This document shows, in pieces, positions 1 to 5,892 of a stretch of 13,245 bases of DNA; within the stretch, counting starts at the first letter, position 1; each line of letters opens with the position of its first letter. The stretch spans positions 1 through 13,245 of the forward strand of contig JAEWGL010000066.1 in assembly GCA_023388335.1 (NCBI GenBank), read 5' to 3'. Origin of the DNA: Pseudomonadota bacterium. GTDB lineage: Bacteria; Pseudomonadota; Gammaproteobacteria; Pseudomonadales; Pseudomonadaceae. The position numbers and the translations under genes are program-made. A model generated the notes under the pieces. It was not told the DNA's origin. It saw only the letters and a list, made by a program, of their open reading frames with translations, and did no database searches.

Positions 1-110
1 GCGACGGTCAGGGCACAGACCAGGTATTCGGAGGCTTGGACTAGGGTGTCTTCCAGGGTGTGGGGTGGTGTGTGTGGGGATCGTGGGGGGTCTGGGACGA
101 TTTTGAGCAT
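1..110 (-). CDS. N-terminal part of a small Pseudomonas-type protein (DUF3077/DUF6124-like), cut by the window edge
   Basis: Read on the minus strand, an ATG at 110-108 opens a frame of 36 codons that runs off the left edge without a stop. It begins MLKIVPDPPRSPH and continues with TLEDTLVQASEYLVCALTVA. A good ribosome-binding sequence, AAGGAA, lies about 6 nt before the ATG. The pattern of a short proline-rich start, a 'TLEDTL-QASEY' segment and a small helical 'CALTVA' segment is what I remember of a small (about 80 to 120 aa) protein family, annotated DUF3077 or DUF6124, found in many copies in Pseudomonas genomes. Its function is not known to me. It has no membrane segment or signal peptide in the visible part. 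The family assignment is from memory and moderately sure; that the frame is coding is well supported by the start site and composition. Confidence 0.65.
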   Translation of the reverse strand, partial: MLKIVPDPPRSPHTPPHTLEDTLVQASEYLVCALTV

Positions 111-170
111 GAGTAATTCCTTTTGCAGTGGTCCAAACCACCGACCCACTCCTTGCAATGAATGGGTGGC

Positions 171-242
171 GGCTACGTGCAGGTCTGCAAGACCGGAGCA
201 AAAGGCAAATCCGGCAGGTCCGAAGACCTCCCGCACGCAGCC
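171..242. other. Long imperfect stem-loop, possible structured RNA or leader
   Basis: Bases 171-186 pair with 224-242. GGCT (171-174) pairs with AGCC (239-242), then there is one mismatch, then CGTGC (176-180) with GCACG (233-237), then a 3-nt bulge (CCC at 230-232), then AGGTCT (181-186) with AGACCT (224-229). That gives 15 base pairs. The enclosed loop holds a second stem, CCGGA (193-197) with TCCGG (210-214). Alternative local hairpins also exist (GGTCT-gca-AGACC at 182-194 and AGGTC-cgaa-GACCT at 216-229), so the region could switch folds. On the minus strand it would lie just upstream of the small gene starting at 110. I do not recognise a known RNA family. In GC-rich DNA some of this may be chance. 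Confidence 0.3.
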
Positions 243-321
243 ACCATAGATCGAGTCACCAGCATGGAGACATGCCATTGACTGAAGGTGCGCTCAGCGC
301 CAATTGCTAGCGGGCTTGCAG

Positions 322-350
322 GCCCGGTCGTTGAATGGCAACGACTGGGC
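322..350. repeat. 12-bp inverted repeat with 5-nt loop
   Basis: GCCCGGTCGTTG (322-333) is followed by a 5-nt loop and CAACGACTGGGC (339-350). Eleven of twelve pairs are Watson-Crick, and the twelfth is a G-U pair if read as plus-strand RNA. The left arm also overlaps an alternative small hairpin, CGGGC (311-315) with GCCCG (322-326). No T-run follows on the plus strand, so it does not look like a plain intrinsic terminator. It could be a protein-binding site or part of a small RNA. Confidence 0.45.
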
Positions 351-654
351 GAGACTAGTGGGCTCGCGGAATCACTGCAATGGTTGAGAGGCAGTAGAAG
401 TATGTTTGGGAAACGGACTACAGGGAAGTAGGAAAATCTGAAGATTCGGGGTTTCTTTTACTGGGATCTGGCCTGAAAGGCCACTATTTACTATCACATT
501 CCTGGCCGATAGGTTTCGCGGCGAAAACAGCATTCGCCAGCAAAGCCTGGGCCTTTACGAAGCGAGACGTTGTTGACTCGTCGACAGGATAGCGGTGCGT
601 CCAATTCAATCTCGGATTAGCATGGCCCTACTTGATTCAGCAAACGGACGAGCC

Positions 655-1215
655 ATGGAAATTCTGAATGCAGACGCGGCCTTGGTGATCATCGACATGC
701 AACAGGGAATGGATCAACCCAGGCTTGGGCGGCGCAACAATCCAGAGGCCGAATTGCGGATGCAAGACCTTCTAGGCGCCTGGAGGCTGTCACAACGTCC
801 CGTCGTTCACGTCAGGCACATTTCCAGGACCCCAGGATCAGTATTCTGGCCTGGCCAGCCAGGTTGCGAGTTTCAGAAAGCGCTTAGCCCCCTGGGGCAT
901 GAGCATGTCGTAGAAAAAAACGTACCCGATGCATTCACGGCAACAGGCCTTGAGCGCTGGCTTCACGCTCGTTCCATTCGGCAATTGGTTGTCGTCGGCG
1001 TCACCACTAACAACTCGGTCGAAGCCACTGTACGATCAGGCGGGAATCTGGGCTTTGACGTTATCGTGCCTCCGGATGCGACTTATACCTTTGATCAGAG
1101 GGACCTTGGCGGGCGTCTTTGGTATGCAGAAGATGTACATGCCATATCGATAAGTAATCTAGCAATGGACTACGCGAGAATTATTGAAGTGGAGGATATT
1201 TTGCAGAGTGCATGA
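655..1215 (+). CDS. Isochorismatase-like (cysteine hydrolase superfamily) protein with Ser at the nucleophile position
   Basis: From the ATG at 655 the protein has 186 residues, the normal size for this superfamily. Members hydrolyse small amides, imides or vinyl ethers in the cytoplasm using an Asp-Lys-Cys triad. Here the Asp is visible in LVIIDMQQG (D14) and the Lys in VVEKNVPDAF (K88). The third position lies in GVTTNNSVEATVR, where most members have Cys and this one has Ser (S121). A subfamily carrying 'TNNSVEAT' followed by 'GNLGFD' and 'AEDVHA', as here, is familiar to me, so the serine may be a subfamily trait and not a lesion. In-frame starts also exist at GTG 595, with AGGA 5 nt before it, and at ATG 622. 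I prefer 655 because it puts the Asp at the usual distance from the N-terminus. The substrate cannot be told. No neighbour is clearly in an operon with it. Confidence 0.85.
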   Translation: MEILNADAALVIIDMQQGMDQPRLGRRNNPEAELRMQDLLGAWRLSQRPVVHVRHISRTPGSVFWPGQPGCEFQKALSPLGHEHVVEKNVPDAFTATGLERWLHARSIRQLVVVGVTTNNSVEATVRSGGNLGFDVIVPPDATYTFDQRDLGGRLWYAEDVHAISISNLAMDYARIIEVEDILQSA

Positions 1216-1230
1216 GACCGCATCCGTCCG

Positions 1231-1347
1231 CTATACCTGAGCGTTGTGTTCCAGGCCGACTGCCTGCGCGATCTTGACCCTGTTGAATAACCCTTCGGAA
1301 CTGGTAAGCAGCGCCCCTAACCCAAGCAGGCTTGCCCCCCCGTGAGC
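1231..1347 (-). pseudogene. Possible C-terminal remnant of an unrecognised minus-strand gene
   Basis: On the minus strand a frame ending with TAG (complement of 1231-1233) reads SLLGLGALLTSSEG followed by LFNRVKIAQAVGLEHNAQV and stop. The amino acid run looks protein-like (hydrophobic and helix-forming, then a basic/acidic mix), and it has no start codon with a ribosome site. Upstream of about 1340 the DNA belongs to the opposite-strand DctM remnant, so the frame seems to be cut there, next to a run of seven C/G. I do not recognise the family. It could be the tail of a gene deleted when the neighbouring scar formed, or a chance open frame of about 35 codons. Confidence 0.25.
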
Positions 1348-1563
1348 TTCCTGCTAGTGGTCAATAACGTGCTGATGATTGCCGGCGCGTTCATGGTGCA
1401 GCCGGCCATCATCCTCATAATGGCGCCAATCCCCTTCTCTATCACCATAAAACTGGGCATCGACCCGATATACCTCGGCATCATCATAGTGGCCAACCCC
1501 GGGATAGGCCTGATCACGTCGCCGGTGGGCCTGAACCTGTTCGTCACCTCGGCGGTGATATGA
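1342..1563 (+). pseudogene. C-terminal fragment of a TRAP transporter large permease (DctM family)
   Basis: The 73-codon frame reads FLLVVNNVLMIAGAFM, then an I/L-rich helix, then LGIDPIYLGIIIVANPGIG, then SPVGLNLFVTSAV and stop. This matches the order near the end of DctM proteins: a helix ending in 'G-FM', 'LGIDP-hGIIhV-N--IGL-TPPVGLNLFV'. Full DctM proteins have about 425 residues; only about 70 are left. The part before is missing, with an in-frame stop at 1318-1320 and a run of seven C at 1335-1341. The last transmembrane helix after 'NLFV-S' is also missing. It is therefore a decayed remnant of an earlier DctPQM-type transporter. It is unrelated in sequence to the intact fused TAXI permease downstream, so it is not just a displaced end of that gene. 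Confidence 0.75.
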
Positions 1564-1621
1564 GTTGATCCCTCTTGCCCACCACCTTCTGCGTCTGGAT
1601 CAACTAGAGTGAAATCACTCT
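1563..1621. promoter_or_regulatory. Two adjacent inverted repeats before the TAXI receptor gene
   Basis: AGTTGATCC (1563-1571) is repeated inverted as GGATCAACT (1597-1605), a perfect 9-bp repeat with a 25-nt spacer. It is followed without a gap by AGAGTGA-AA-TCACTCT (1606-1621), a perfect 16-bp palindrome. The second ends 33 bp before the receptor start codon, a place where an operator or leader hairpin would act. TCTGGAT is also directly repeated (1594-1600 and 1619-1625). Which protein binds, if any, cannot be told. The first repeat overlaps the end of the DctM remnant and could instead be a leftover terminator-like hairpin, although no T-run follows. Confidence 0.4.
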
Positions 1622-1654
1622 GGATAAAGCCATAACAAGACGGAGAGGTTCCCC

Positions 1655-2605
1655 ATGCGAGTAAAAAGACGCTTCGCCCTGCTGGTTGCCGCCACGTTGG
1701 CAATCAGCAACGCCGCGCAGGCCGCGCCGGTGTTCATCAACATCCTGACCGGCGGAACCAGCGGGGTTTACTACCCGATTGGTGTCGGCTTGTCGCAGAT
1801 CTACAGCGATGGCATTCCGGGCTCGAAGACCTCGGTCCAAGCCACCAAGGCCTCGGTGGAGAACCTGAACCTGTTGCAAGCCGGTCGAGGCGAGTTGGCG
1901 CTGGCACTGGGTGACTCGGTTGCCGATGCCAAAAACGGCGTGGAAGATGCTGGTTTCAAGGCACCGCTGACCAAGTTGCGTGCGCTTGGCGGGGCCTATC
2001 CCAATTACATTCAGATCGTTGCCAGCAAGGAATCGGGGATCAAGACCCTCGCAGACCTCAAAGGCAAGACCATCTCGGTCGGGGCGCCCAAGTCAGGTAC
2101 CGAACTGAACGCGCGAGCGATCTTCAAAGCAGCGGGGCTGACCTACAAGGACATGGGTAAAGTGCAATACCTGCCCTTTGCCGAATCGGTCGAACTGATC
2201 AAGAACAGGCAATTGGATGCGACATTGCAATCTTCCGGGTTGGGTATGGCGGCCATTCGTGACCTGTCCTCTGTCATGCCACTGAACTACATCGCTATCC
2301 CGACTGAGGTGGTAACGAAAATCGGCAACCCGGCCTATCAGAGTGCAATGATTCCGGCCAACACGTATGACGGACAAACCGAAGCCGTGCCGACGGTCGC
2401 TATCACCAACATTCTGGTGACCCGCGCTGACATGCCCGATGAAGTCGTCCATGAGATGACCAGACTGATGTTCGAAAACCTGACGCGCCTGGGTAACTCA
2501 CATTCGGCAGCCAAGGACATCAAGCTGGAAACTGCGGCCAAAAACCTGCCGATCGCGCTGCATCCAGGCGCCGAACGCTACTACAAGGAAAAGGGCGCGC
2601 TGTAA
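1655..2605 (+). CDS. TAXI-family TRAP transporter periplasmic substrate-binding protein
   Basis: A 316-residue protein with a clear Sec signal peptide: basic MRVKRR, a hydrophobic core LLVAATLAIS, and a likely signal peptidase cut after NAAQA (about residue 23). The mature part opens with INILTGGTSGVYYPIG, the hallmark of TAXI solute receptors, followed by 'ATKASVENLNLLQAGRGELALA' and 'TLADLKGKTISVGAPKSGTELNA', all typical of the family (TIGR02122). It would capture an organic anion in the periplasm and deliver it to the membrane permease, which is driven by a sodium or proton gradient. The start has a strong ribosome site, GGAGAGG, 6 nt before the ATG. The fused permease follows after 75 nt and DUF1850 overlaps that, so this is a three-gene operon. 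The few characterised TAXI receptors that I recall bind glutamate-like acids or 2-hydroxyglutarate; the ligand here is unknown. Confidence 0.93.
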   Translation: MRVKRRFALLVAATLAISNAAQAAPVFINILTGGTSGVYYPIGVGLSQIYSDGIPGSKTSVQATKASVENLNLLQAGRGELALALGDSVADAKNGVEDAGFKAPLTKLRALGGAYPNYIQIVASKESGIKTLADLKGKTISVGAPKSGTELNARAIFKAAGLTYKDMGKVQYLPFAESVELIKNRQLDATLQSSGLGMAAIRDLSSVMPLNYIAIPTEVVTKIGNPAYQSAMIPANTYDGQTEAVPTVAITNILVTRADMPDEVVHEMTRLMFENLTRLGNSHSAAKDIKLETAAKNLPIALHPGAERYYKEKGAL

Positions 2606-2680
2606 CCGGGCCAGGCGCAGTGGGTCCGATTGCCACTGCGCCCTCGATTCTATCCAGTGTGGACATGAGGCAGGCAGGTA

Positions 2681-4708
2681 ATGAGTGACGAGCATCACGG
2701 CATTTCCGCGAACCCGCGGGACTGGCCAAAAGCCTTGTTTTACGTAGCGTTGCTGTTTTCGATTTTTCAGATCGTCACCGCGGCCTTTTCACCCCTCTCA
2801 AGCCAAGTGTTACGCGCGGTACACGTCGGTTTCCTGCTCTGGGTGGTGTTTCTGAGTTACCCGGCTTATGGCAAGGCCCGTCCCTGGCAACCGCTGGCCT
2901 GGCTGCTCAGCCTGGCAGGCATCGTCACCGCCGTGTATCAATGGGTGTACGAAGGGGACCTGATCCAGCGCTCCGGCGACCTGACACCCGCAGACATGGT
3001 GGTGGGTATCCTGCTGATCGCCCTGGTCTTCGAAGCCGCCCGACGGGTGATGGGAATTGCCCTGCCAATCATCTGTGGCCTGTTCCTGGCCTACGGTTTG
3101 TTCGGTGAGTACCTACCCGGCGAACTGGCCCATCGGGGCTATGGTGTCGACCAGATCATCAATCAATTGTCCTTTGGTACCGAAGGGCTGTATGGGACAC
3201 CGACCTATGTTTCGGCTACCTACATCTTTTTATTTATCCTGTTCGGTGCTTTCCTGGAACAGGCGGGCATGATCAAGCTGTTTACCGACTTCGCCATGGG
3301 TTTGTTCGGCCACAAGCTGGGGGGGCCGGCCAAGGTCGCCGTCGTCTCGTCAGCATTGATGGGGACCATTACCGGCTCGGGGATTGCCAACGTCGTGACC
3401 ACGGGGCAATTCACCATTCCACTGATGAAGCGCTTTGGCTATCGGCCCGCGTTTGCCGGCGGAGTGGAAGCGACCTCCAGCATGGGCAGCCAGATAATGC
3501 CTCCAGTGATGGGCGCGGTAGCCTTCATCATGGCCGAAACCATCAATGTACCGTACGTGGAAATTGCCAAGGCAGCGCTGATACCCGCCATCCTTTATTT
3601 CGGCTCAGTGTTCTGGATGGTTCATCTGGAAGCCAAGCGTTCCAACCTCAAGGGATTACCCAAGGATCAATGCCCCAGCGCATTGGGCGCCGTAAAGCAA
3701 AGCTGGTATTTGCTGATTCCCCTGCTGGTGCTGGTTTACCTGCTGTTTTCCGGGCGCACACCGTTGTTCTCCGGCATGGTCGGCTTGGCATTGACCGCCA
3801 TTGTGATTCTTGGCTCGGCGATCATTCTCAGGGTGCAAAACTTCGGTCTGCGCTGTGCGTTCTGGATTGCGCTGGGCGTGCTGTGCACAGGCTTTTTTCA
3901 ACTCGGGATCGCTGTGATTTTTGCGGTCATTGCGGTGCTGGTGTTGGTGTGCGGGTTCATCAAGGGCGGCCGGGAAACACTGGTCATCTGCCTGCACGCA
4001 CTGGTCGAAGGCGCACGCCATGCGGTTCCGGTGGGGATCGCCTGTGCGTTGGTGGGCGTGATCATCGGTATCGTTTCGCTCACGGGCGTTGCCTCGACCT
4101 TTGCCGGCTACATATTGGCCATTGGCCGAGACAACCTGCTGCTGTCACTGATACTGACGATGGTCACCTGCCTGGTGCTGGGCATGGGCATTCCGACCAT
4201 ACCCAACTACATCATCACCAGTTCGATCGCGGCACCTGCCTTGTTGGAACTGGGTGTGCCACTGATCGTGTCGCACATGTTTGTGTTCTATTTCGGCATC
4301 CTCGCCGACCTGACACCACCGGTCGCCCTCGCCTGCTTTGCCGCAGCCCCCATCGCCAAAGAAAGCGGATTCAAGATCAGCCTGTGGGCAGTGCGCATTG
4401 CGCTGGCCGGTTTCGTCATCCCGTTCATGGCTGTCTATAACCCGGCGTTGATGCTGCAAGGTGACAATTTGTGGATGACTGCCTACATGCTGATCAAAAC
4501 CATTCTGGCGGTCGGTCTCTGGGGAGTGGCGTCTACTGGTTATCTGCAACAGAAAATGGCCATCTGGGAACGCTTGTTGAGTCTTGGCGCGGGAGCCCTG
4601 TTGATCGTGGCGATGCCGCTGACCGATGAAATCGGCTTTGTACTTGGGATTCTGGTATTACTTCAGCATGTCTGGCGGGCCAGGCATGCAGGGATGGCCA
4701 ATGCATGA
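2681..4708 (+). CDS. TAXI-type TRAP transporter fused permease (small and large subunits in one chain)
   Basis: A 675-residue, very hydrophobic inner-membrane protein. Residues about 15-145 contain four to five membrane helices corresponding to the small DctQ-like subunit. From about residue 175 onward the large DctM-like subunit begins, with the conserved block GSGIANVVTTGQFTIPL (232-248), GVEATSSMGSQIMPPVMG (261-278) and, near the C-terminus, GMGIPTIPNY and the 'FGILADLTPPVALACFAAAPIA' type block. The length fits the family of TRAP permeases with 4TM and 12TM parts fused (TIGR02123). With the receptor encoded just upstream it forms a secondary importer of an organic acid. The last codons overlap the start of the DUF1850 gene by ATGA, which indicates translational coupling. 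The start at 2681 is preceded by AGGCAGG, a modest ribosome site. Confidence 0.95.
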   Translation: MSDEHHGISANPRDWPKALFYVALLFSIFQIVTAAFSPLSSQVLRAVHVGFLLWVVFLSYPAYGKARPWQPLAWLLSLAGIVTAVYQWVYEGDLIQRSGDLTPADMVVGILLIALVFEAARRVMGIALPIICGLFLAYGLFGEYLPGELAHRGYGVDQIINQLSFGTEGLYGTPTYVSATYIFLFILFGAFLEQAGMIKLFTDFAMGLFGHKLGGPAKVAVVSSALMGTITGSGIANVVTTGQFTIPLMKRFGYRPAFAGGVEATSSMGSQIMPPVMGAVAFIMAETINVPYVEIAKAALIPAILYFGSVFWMVHLEAKRSNLKGLPKDQCPSALGAVKQSWYLLIPLLVLVYLLFSGRTPLFSGMVGLALTAIVILGSAIILRVQNFGLRCAFWIALGVLCTGFFQLGIAVIFAVIAVLVLVCGFIKGGRETLVICLHALVEGARHAVPVGIACALVGVIIGIVSLTGVASTFAGYILAIGRDNLLLSLILTMVTCLVLGMGIPTIPNYIITSSIAAPALLELGVPLIVSHMFVFYFGILADLTPPVALACFAAAPIAKESGFKISLWAVRIALAGFVIPFMAVYNPALMLQGDNLWMTAYMLIKTILAVGLWGVASTGYLQQKMAIWERLLSLGAGALLIVAMPLTDEIGFVLGILVLLQHVWRARHAGMANA

Positions 4709-5133
4709 TCGACTTGTGCCTGGGTCTGGCCGGCAGCGTTTGGGCTCAGCTGCCGGTGTCCCATTTCACGCTGGCGTGGAACCACAGCATCGAAAAGATT
4801 CGTTGGGAAGAAGACTATCGCGTCACCGGCAAAGGTCTGGTCCTGGAAGAAGCCAGGATTCTAGGTAACGGTGCGGGAATGGAGATACCTGATGATGCTC
4901 GACTGGAAAACGGCAGTTGGCACTTCCAACGCCTTTTGCCGCCTTTGCAAACCCTGAATCTGGGACGAACCCCCGAGGCTGGCGACTACCAGCTCTGCAT
5001 TGACGGGACCTGTCAATTCATAAGCCGATGGGTCGGACAGCCCACCAGCAGCCAGCCTTTTATACAGCTGTGGGGTTGCGAAGCAGACAGACCACCAGCG
5101 CAGGGCAATACTCAGCCCCGAAATCCCTACTGA
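4705..5133 (+). CDS. DUF1850 protein, accessory to the TAXI transporter
   Basis: A 142-residue protein that starts inside the stop codon of the permease gene (ATGA). It carries the DUF1850 signature: WNHSIEKIRWEEDYRV (25-40), LVLEEARILGNGAGMEIP (45-62) and SWHFQRLLPP (71-80). A short hydrophobic N-terminus (MIDLCLGLAGSVWA) could act as a leader or a membrane anchor, so the domain would face the periplasm. Two cysteines, C98 and C103 in CIDGTC, could form a disulfide there. In many Proteobacteria DUF1850 genes sit beside TAXI TRAP permeases as here, but no biochemical function is known to me. The last 30 or so residues are polar and less typical and may be disordered. Confidence 0.88.
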   Translation: MIDLCLGLAGSVWAQLPVSHFTLAWNHSIEKIRWEEDYRVTGKGLVLEEARILGNGAGMEIPDDARLENGSWHFQRLLPPLQTLNLGRTPEAGDYQLCIDGTCQFISRWVGQPTSSQPFIQLWGCEADRPPAQGNTQPRNPY

Positions 5134-5202
5134 AAAAATCCGCCAATCTGTGGCATCGACGGTTCAATTCACCGCCGATATCAGTCCTTCTAAGGGCAGT
5201 AA

Positions 5203-5376
5203 TTGGAAGTGGTTTTTATTGAAACCTACAGCGTGGGTTCTCCCGACCAGAATCCGCTACCTCAGACCCTCAGCGGCTGCGAGGGCAACATTGCCCTTAC
5301 CACTGCAGCGAAGGCATTGTTCCCCAAGGCCTTGCACAGCTGTTTCCAGATGATCAGCATCGGTTATACTTATTAA
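5203..5376 (+). CDS. Possible small ORF of 57 aa, unrecognised
   Basis: A frame opening with TTG at 5203, with the ribosome-like sequence AAGGG 6 nt before it, runs 57 codons to TAA at 5374-5376. The product begins LEVVFIETYSVGSPDQNP and ends in HSCFQMISIGYTY. By my count about 65 percent of its third codon positions are G or C, which fits a Pseudomonas gene, although the first seven codons are poorer. It has two Cys residues and no membrane segment. I do not recognise the family. The frame ends inside the MarR promoter/operator. Alternatives are the C-terminal remnant of a decayed gene or a chance frame. Functional translation is unproven. Confidence 0.3.
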   Translation: MEVVFIETYSVGSPDQNPLPQTLSGCEGNIALTTAAKALFPKALHSCFQMISIGYTY

Positions 5377-5381
5377 CTATT
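5343..5381 (+). promoter_or_regulatory. Predicted promoter and operator of the MarR gene
   Basis: TATACT (5365-5370) matches the -10 consensus at five of six bases. TTTCCA (5343-5348) is a fair -35 with a 16-bp spacer. Over the -10 and start site lies GTTA (5363-5366), seven bases, TAAC (5374-5377), followed by TATT. The 10-mer ATTAACTATT (5372-5381) is identical to one in the ech promoter at 13228-13237, with GTTA at the same distance in both. A MarR dimer bound here would block its own promoter, so negative autoregulation is the natural reading. Confidence 0.5.
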
Positions 5382-5415
5382 GCTGACCACTATCATCCCT
5401 GACGCACGAGATCGC

Positions 5416-5880
5416 ATGAAGACATCCCCTGCAATCCAATCCGGCGCCGACAGTAGCGAGACCTCTGCCCCGACAGACCTCAATGATCTGGTTGGCTACG
5501 CCTTGCGCCGCGTGCAGATGAAGGTGTTTCAACACCTTGTCGATTGCCTGACGCCCTACGACCTGCGGCCCGCGCAATTTTCCGCGTTGGCAATCATCGC
5601 GCAAAACCCAGGCCCCACGCAGGCAGAGCTGGCCAAGGCCTTGAACATCGAGCCGCCCCAGGTGGTGCCACTGCTCAACAAACTCGAAGAAGCGGGCCTT
5701 GCATTGCGGATACGCAGCAAGGCCGACAAGCGCTCCTATGGCCTGTACCTGAGCAAGGCGGGAGAGAGACTGCTGAAAACGCTTTACGGGATAGCCGAAG
5801 AAAGCGACCGTGCCGCGACTGCCAACCTAGACGATGACGAACGCCAGCAATTACTCACCCTGCTGCGCAAGGCTTATTAG
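5416..5880 (+). CDS. MarR-family transcriptional regulator, FerR-like, likely regulator of the hydroxycinnamate operon
   Basis: From the ATG at 5416 the protein has 154 residues, the usual MarR size. The winged helix-turn-helix is clear: LRPAQFSALAIIAQNPGPTQ (50-69), ELAKALNIEPPQVVPLLNKL (71-90, recognition helix near 77-92) and the wing RSKADKRSYGLYLSKAG (100-116) with the family's D-K-R turn at 104-106. Members bind palindromic operators as dimers and are released by aromatic ligands or their CoA thioesters. FerR/HcaR-type members control ferulate and p-coumarate genes. In-frame starts TTG 5380 and CTG 5383 would lie on the predicted transcription start or operator, so ATG 5416 is preferred even though its ribosome site is weak. 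It faces the acyl-CoA dehydrogenase gene tail to tail with 12 bp between stop codons. The shared operator with ech supports its role; the ligand is inferred. Confidence 0.9.
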   Translation: MKTSPAIQSGADSSETSAPTDLNDLVGYALRRVQMKVFQHLVDCLTPYDLRPAQFSALAIIAQNPGPTQAELAKALNIEPPQVVPLLNKLEEAGLALRIRSKADKRSYGLYLSKAGERLLKTLYGIAEESDRAATANLDDDERQQLLTLLRKAY

Positions 5881-5892
5881 CGCGCCTGAACG

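Larger units (their letters stand above)
111..654. other. Gene-free stretch rich in inverted repeats
   Basis: I see no convincing gene here between two divergent genes. Both genes must have promoters in it, but no clear -35/-10 pair stands out. Base composition is more AT-rich from about 390 to 520. Several perfect or near-perfect inverted repeats occur: GTGGT/ACCAC at 128-141, a long imperfect stem at 171-242, GCATG-gaga-CATGC near 263-276, a 12-bp stem at 322-350, GGCCT-gaa-AGGCC near 470-482, and the palindrome TTTCGC-g-GCGAAA at 514-526. The two strongest are listed separately. In-frame alternative starts of the following hydrolase gene (595 and 622) also fall in this stretch. Confidence 0.5.
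5134..5415. other. Region between the transporter operon and the MarR gene
   Basis: No recognised gene. It holds a possible 57-codon ORF (5203-5376, listed separately), the predicted promoter and operator of the MarR gene at its right end, and a small inverted repeat, AGGGCAA-ca-TTGCCCT (5282-5297). That repeat has no T-run after it and lies inside the small ORF, so I do not call a terminator. No clear terminator of the transporter operon is visible; read-through into the MarR gene is possible. Confidence 0.5.

Noticed and set aside
304..327. REP-like element in the left gene-free stretch
   Set aside because: GCGGGCTTGCAGGCCC only loosely resembles Pseudomonas REP sequences, and no second copy is present in the window.
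1317..1703. Minus-strand frame of 128 codons over the DctM remnant and receptor start
   Set aside because: It runs antisense to the DctM fragment and through the receptor gene's start region; no start site or family resemblance supports it.
3670..4440. Plus-strand frame of 256 codons inside the fused permease gene
   Set aside because: It lies in another frame of a well-supported membrane protein; its Arg/His/Cys-rich product is typical of a shifted frame.
5282..5297. Hairpin AGGGCAA-ca-TTGCCCT as terminator of the transporter operon
   Set aside because: The loop of only two bases and the absence of a T-run after it make an intrinsic terminator unlikely; it also lies inside the possible small ORF.
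5380..5415. TTG (5380) or CTG (5383) as start of the MarR protein
   Set aside because: Both lie at or next to the predicted transcription start and inside the operator, and would leave no room for a ribosome site; ATG 5416 gives a normal MarR length.
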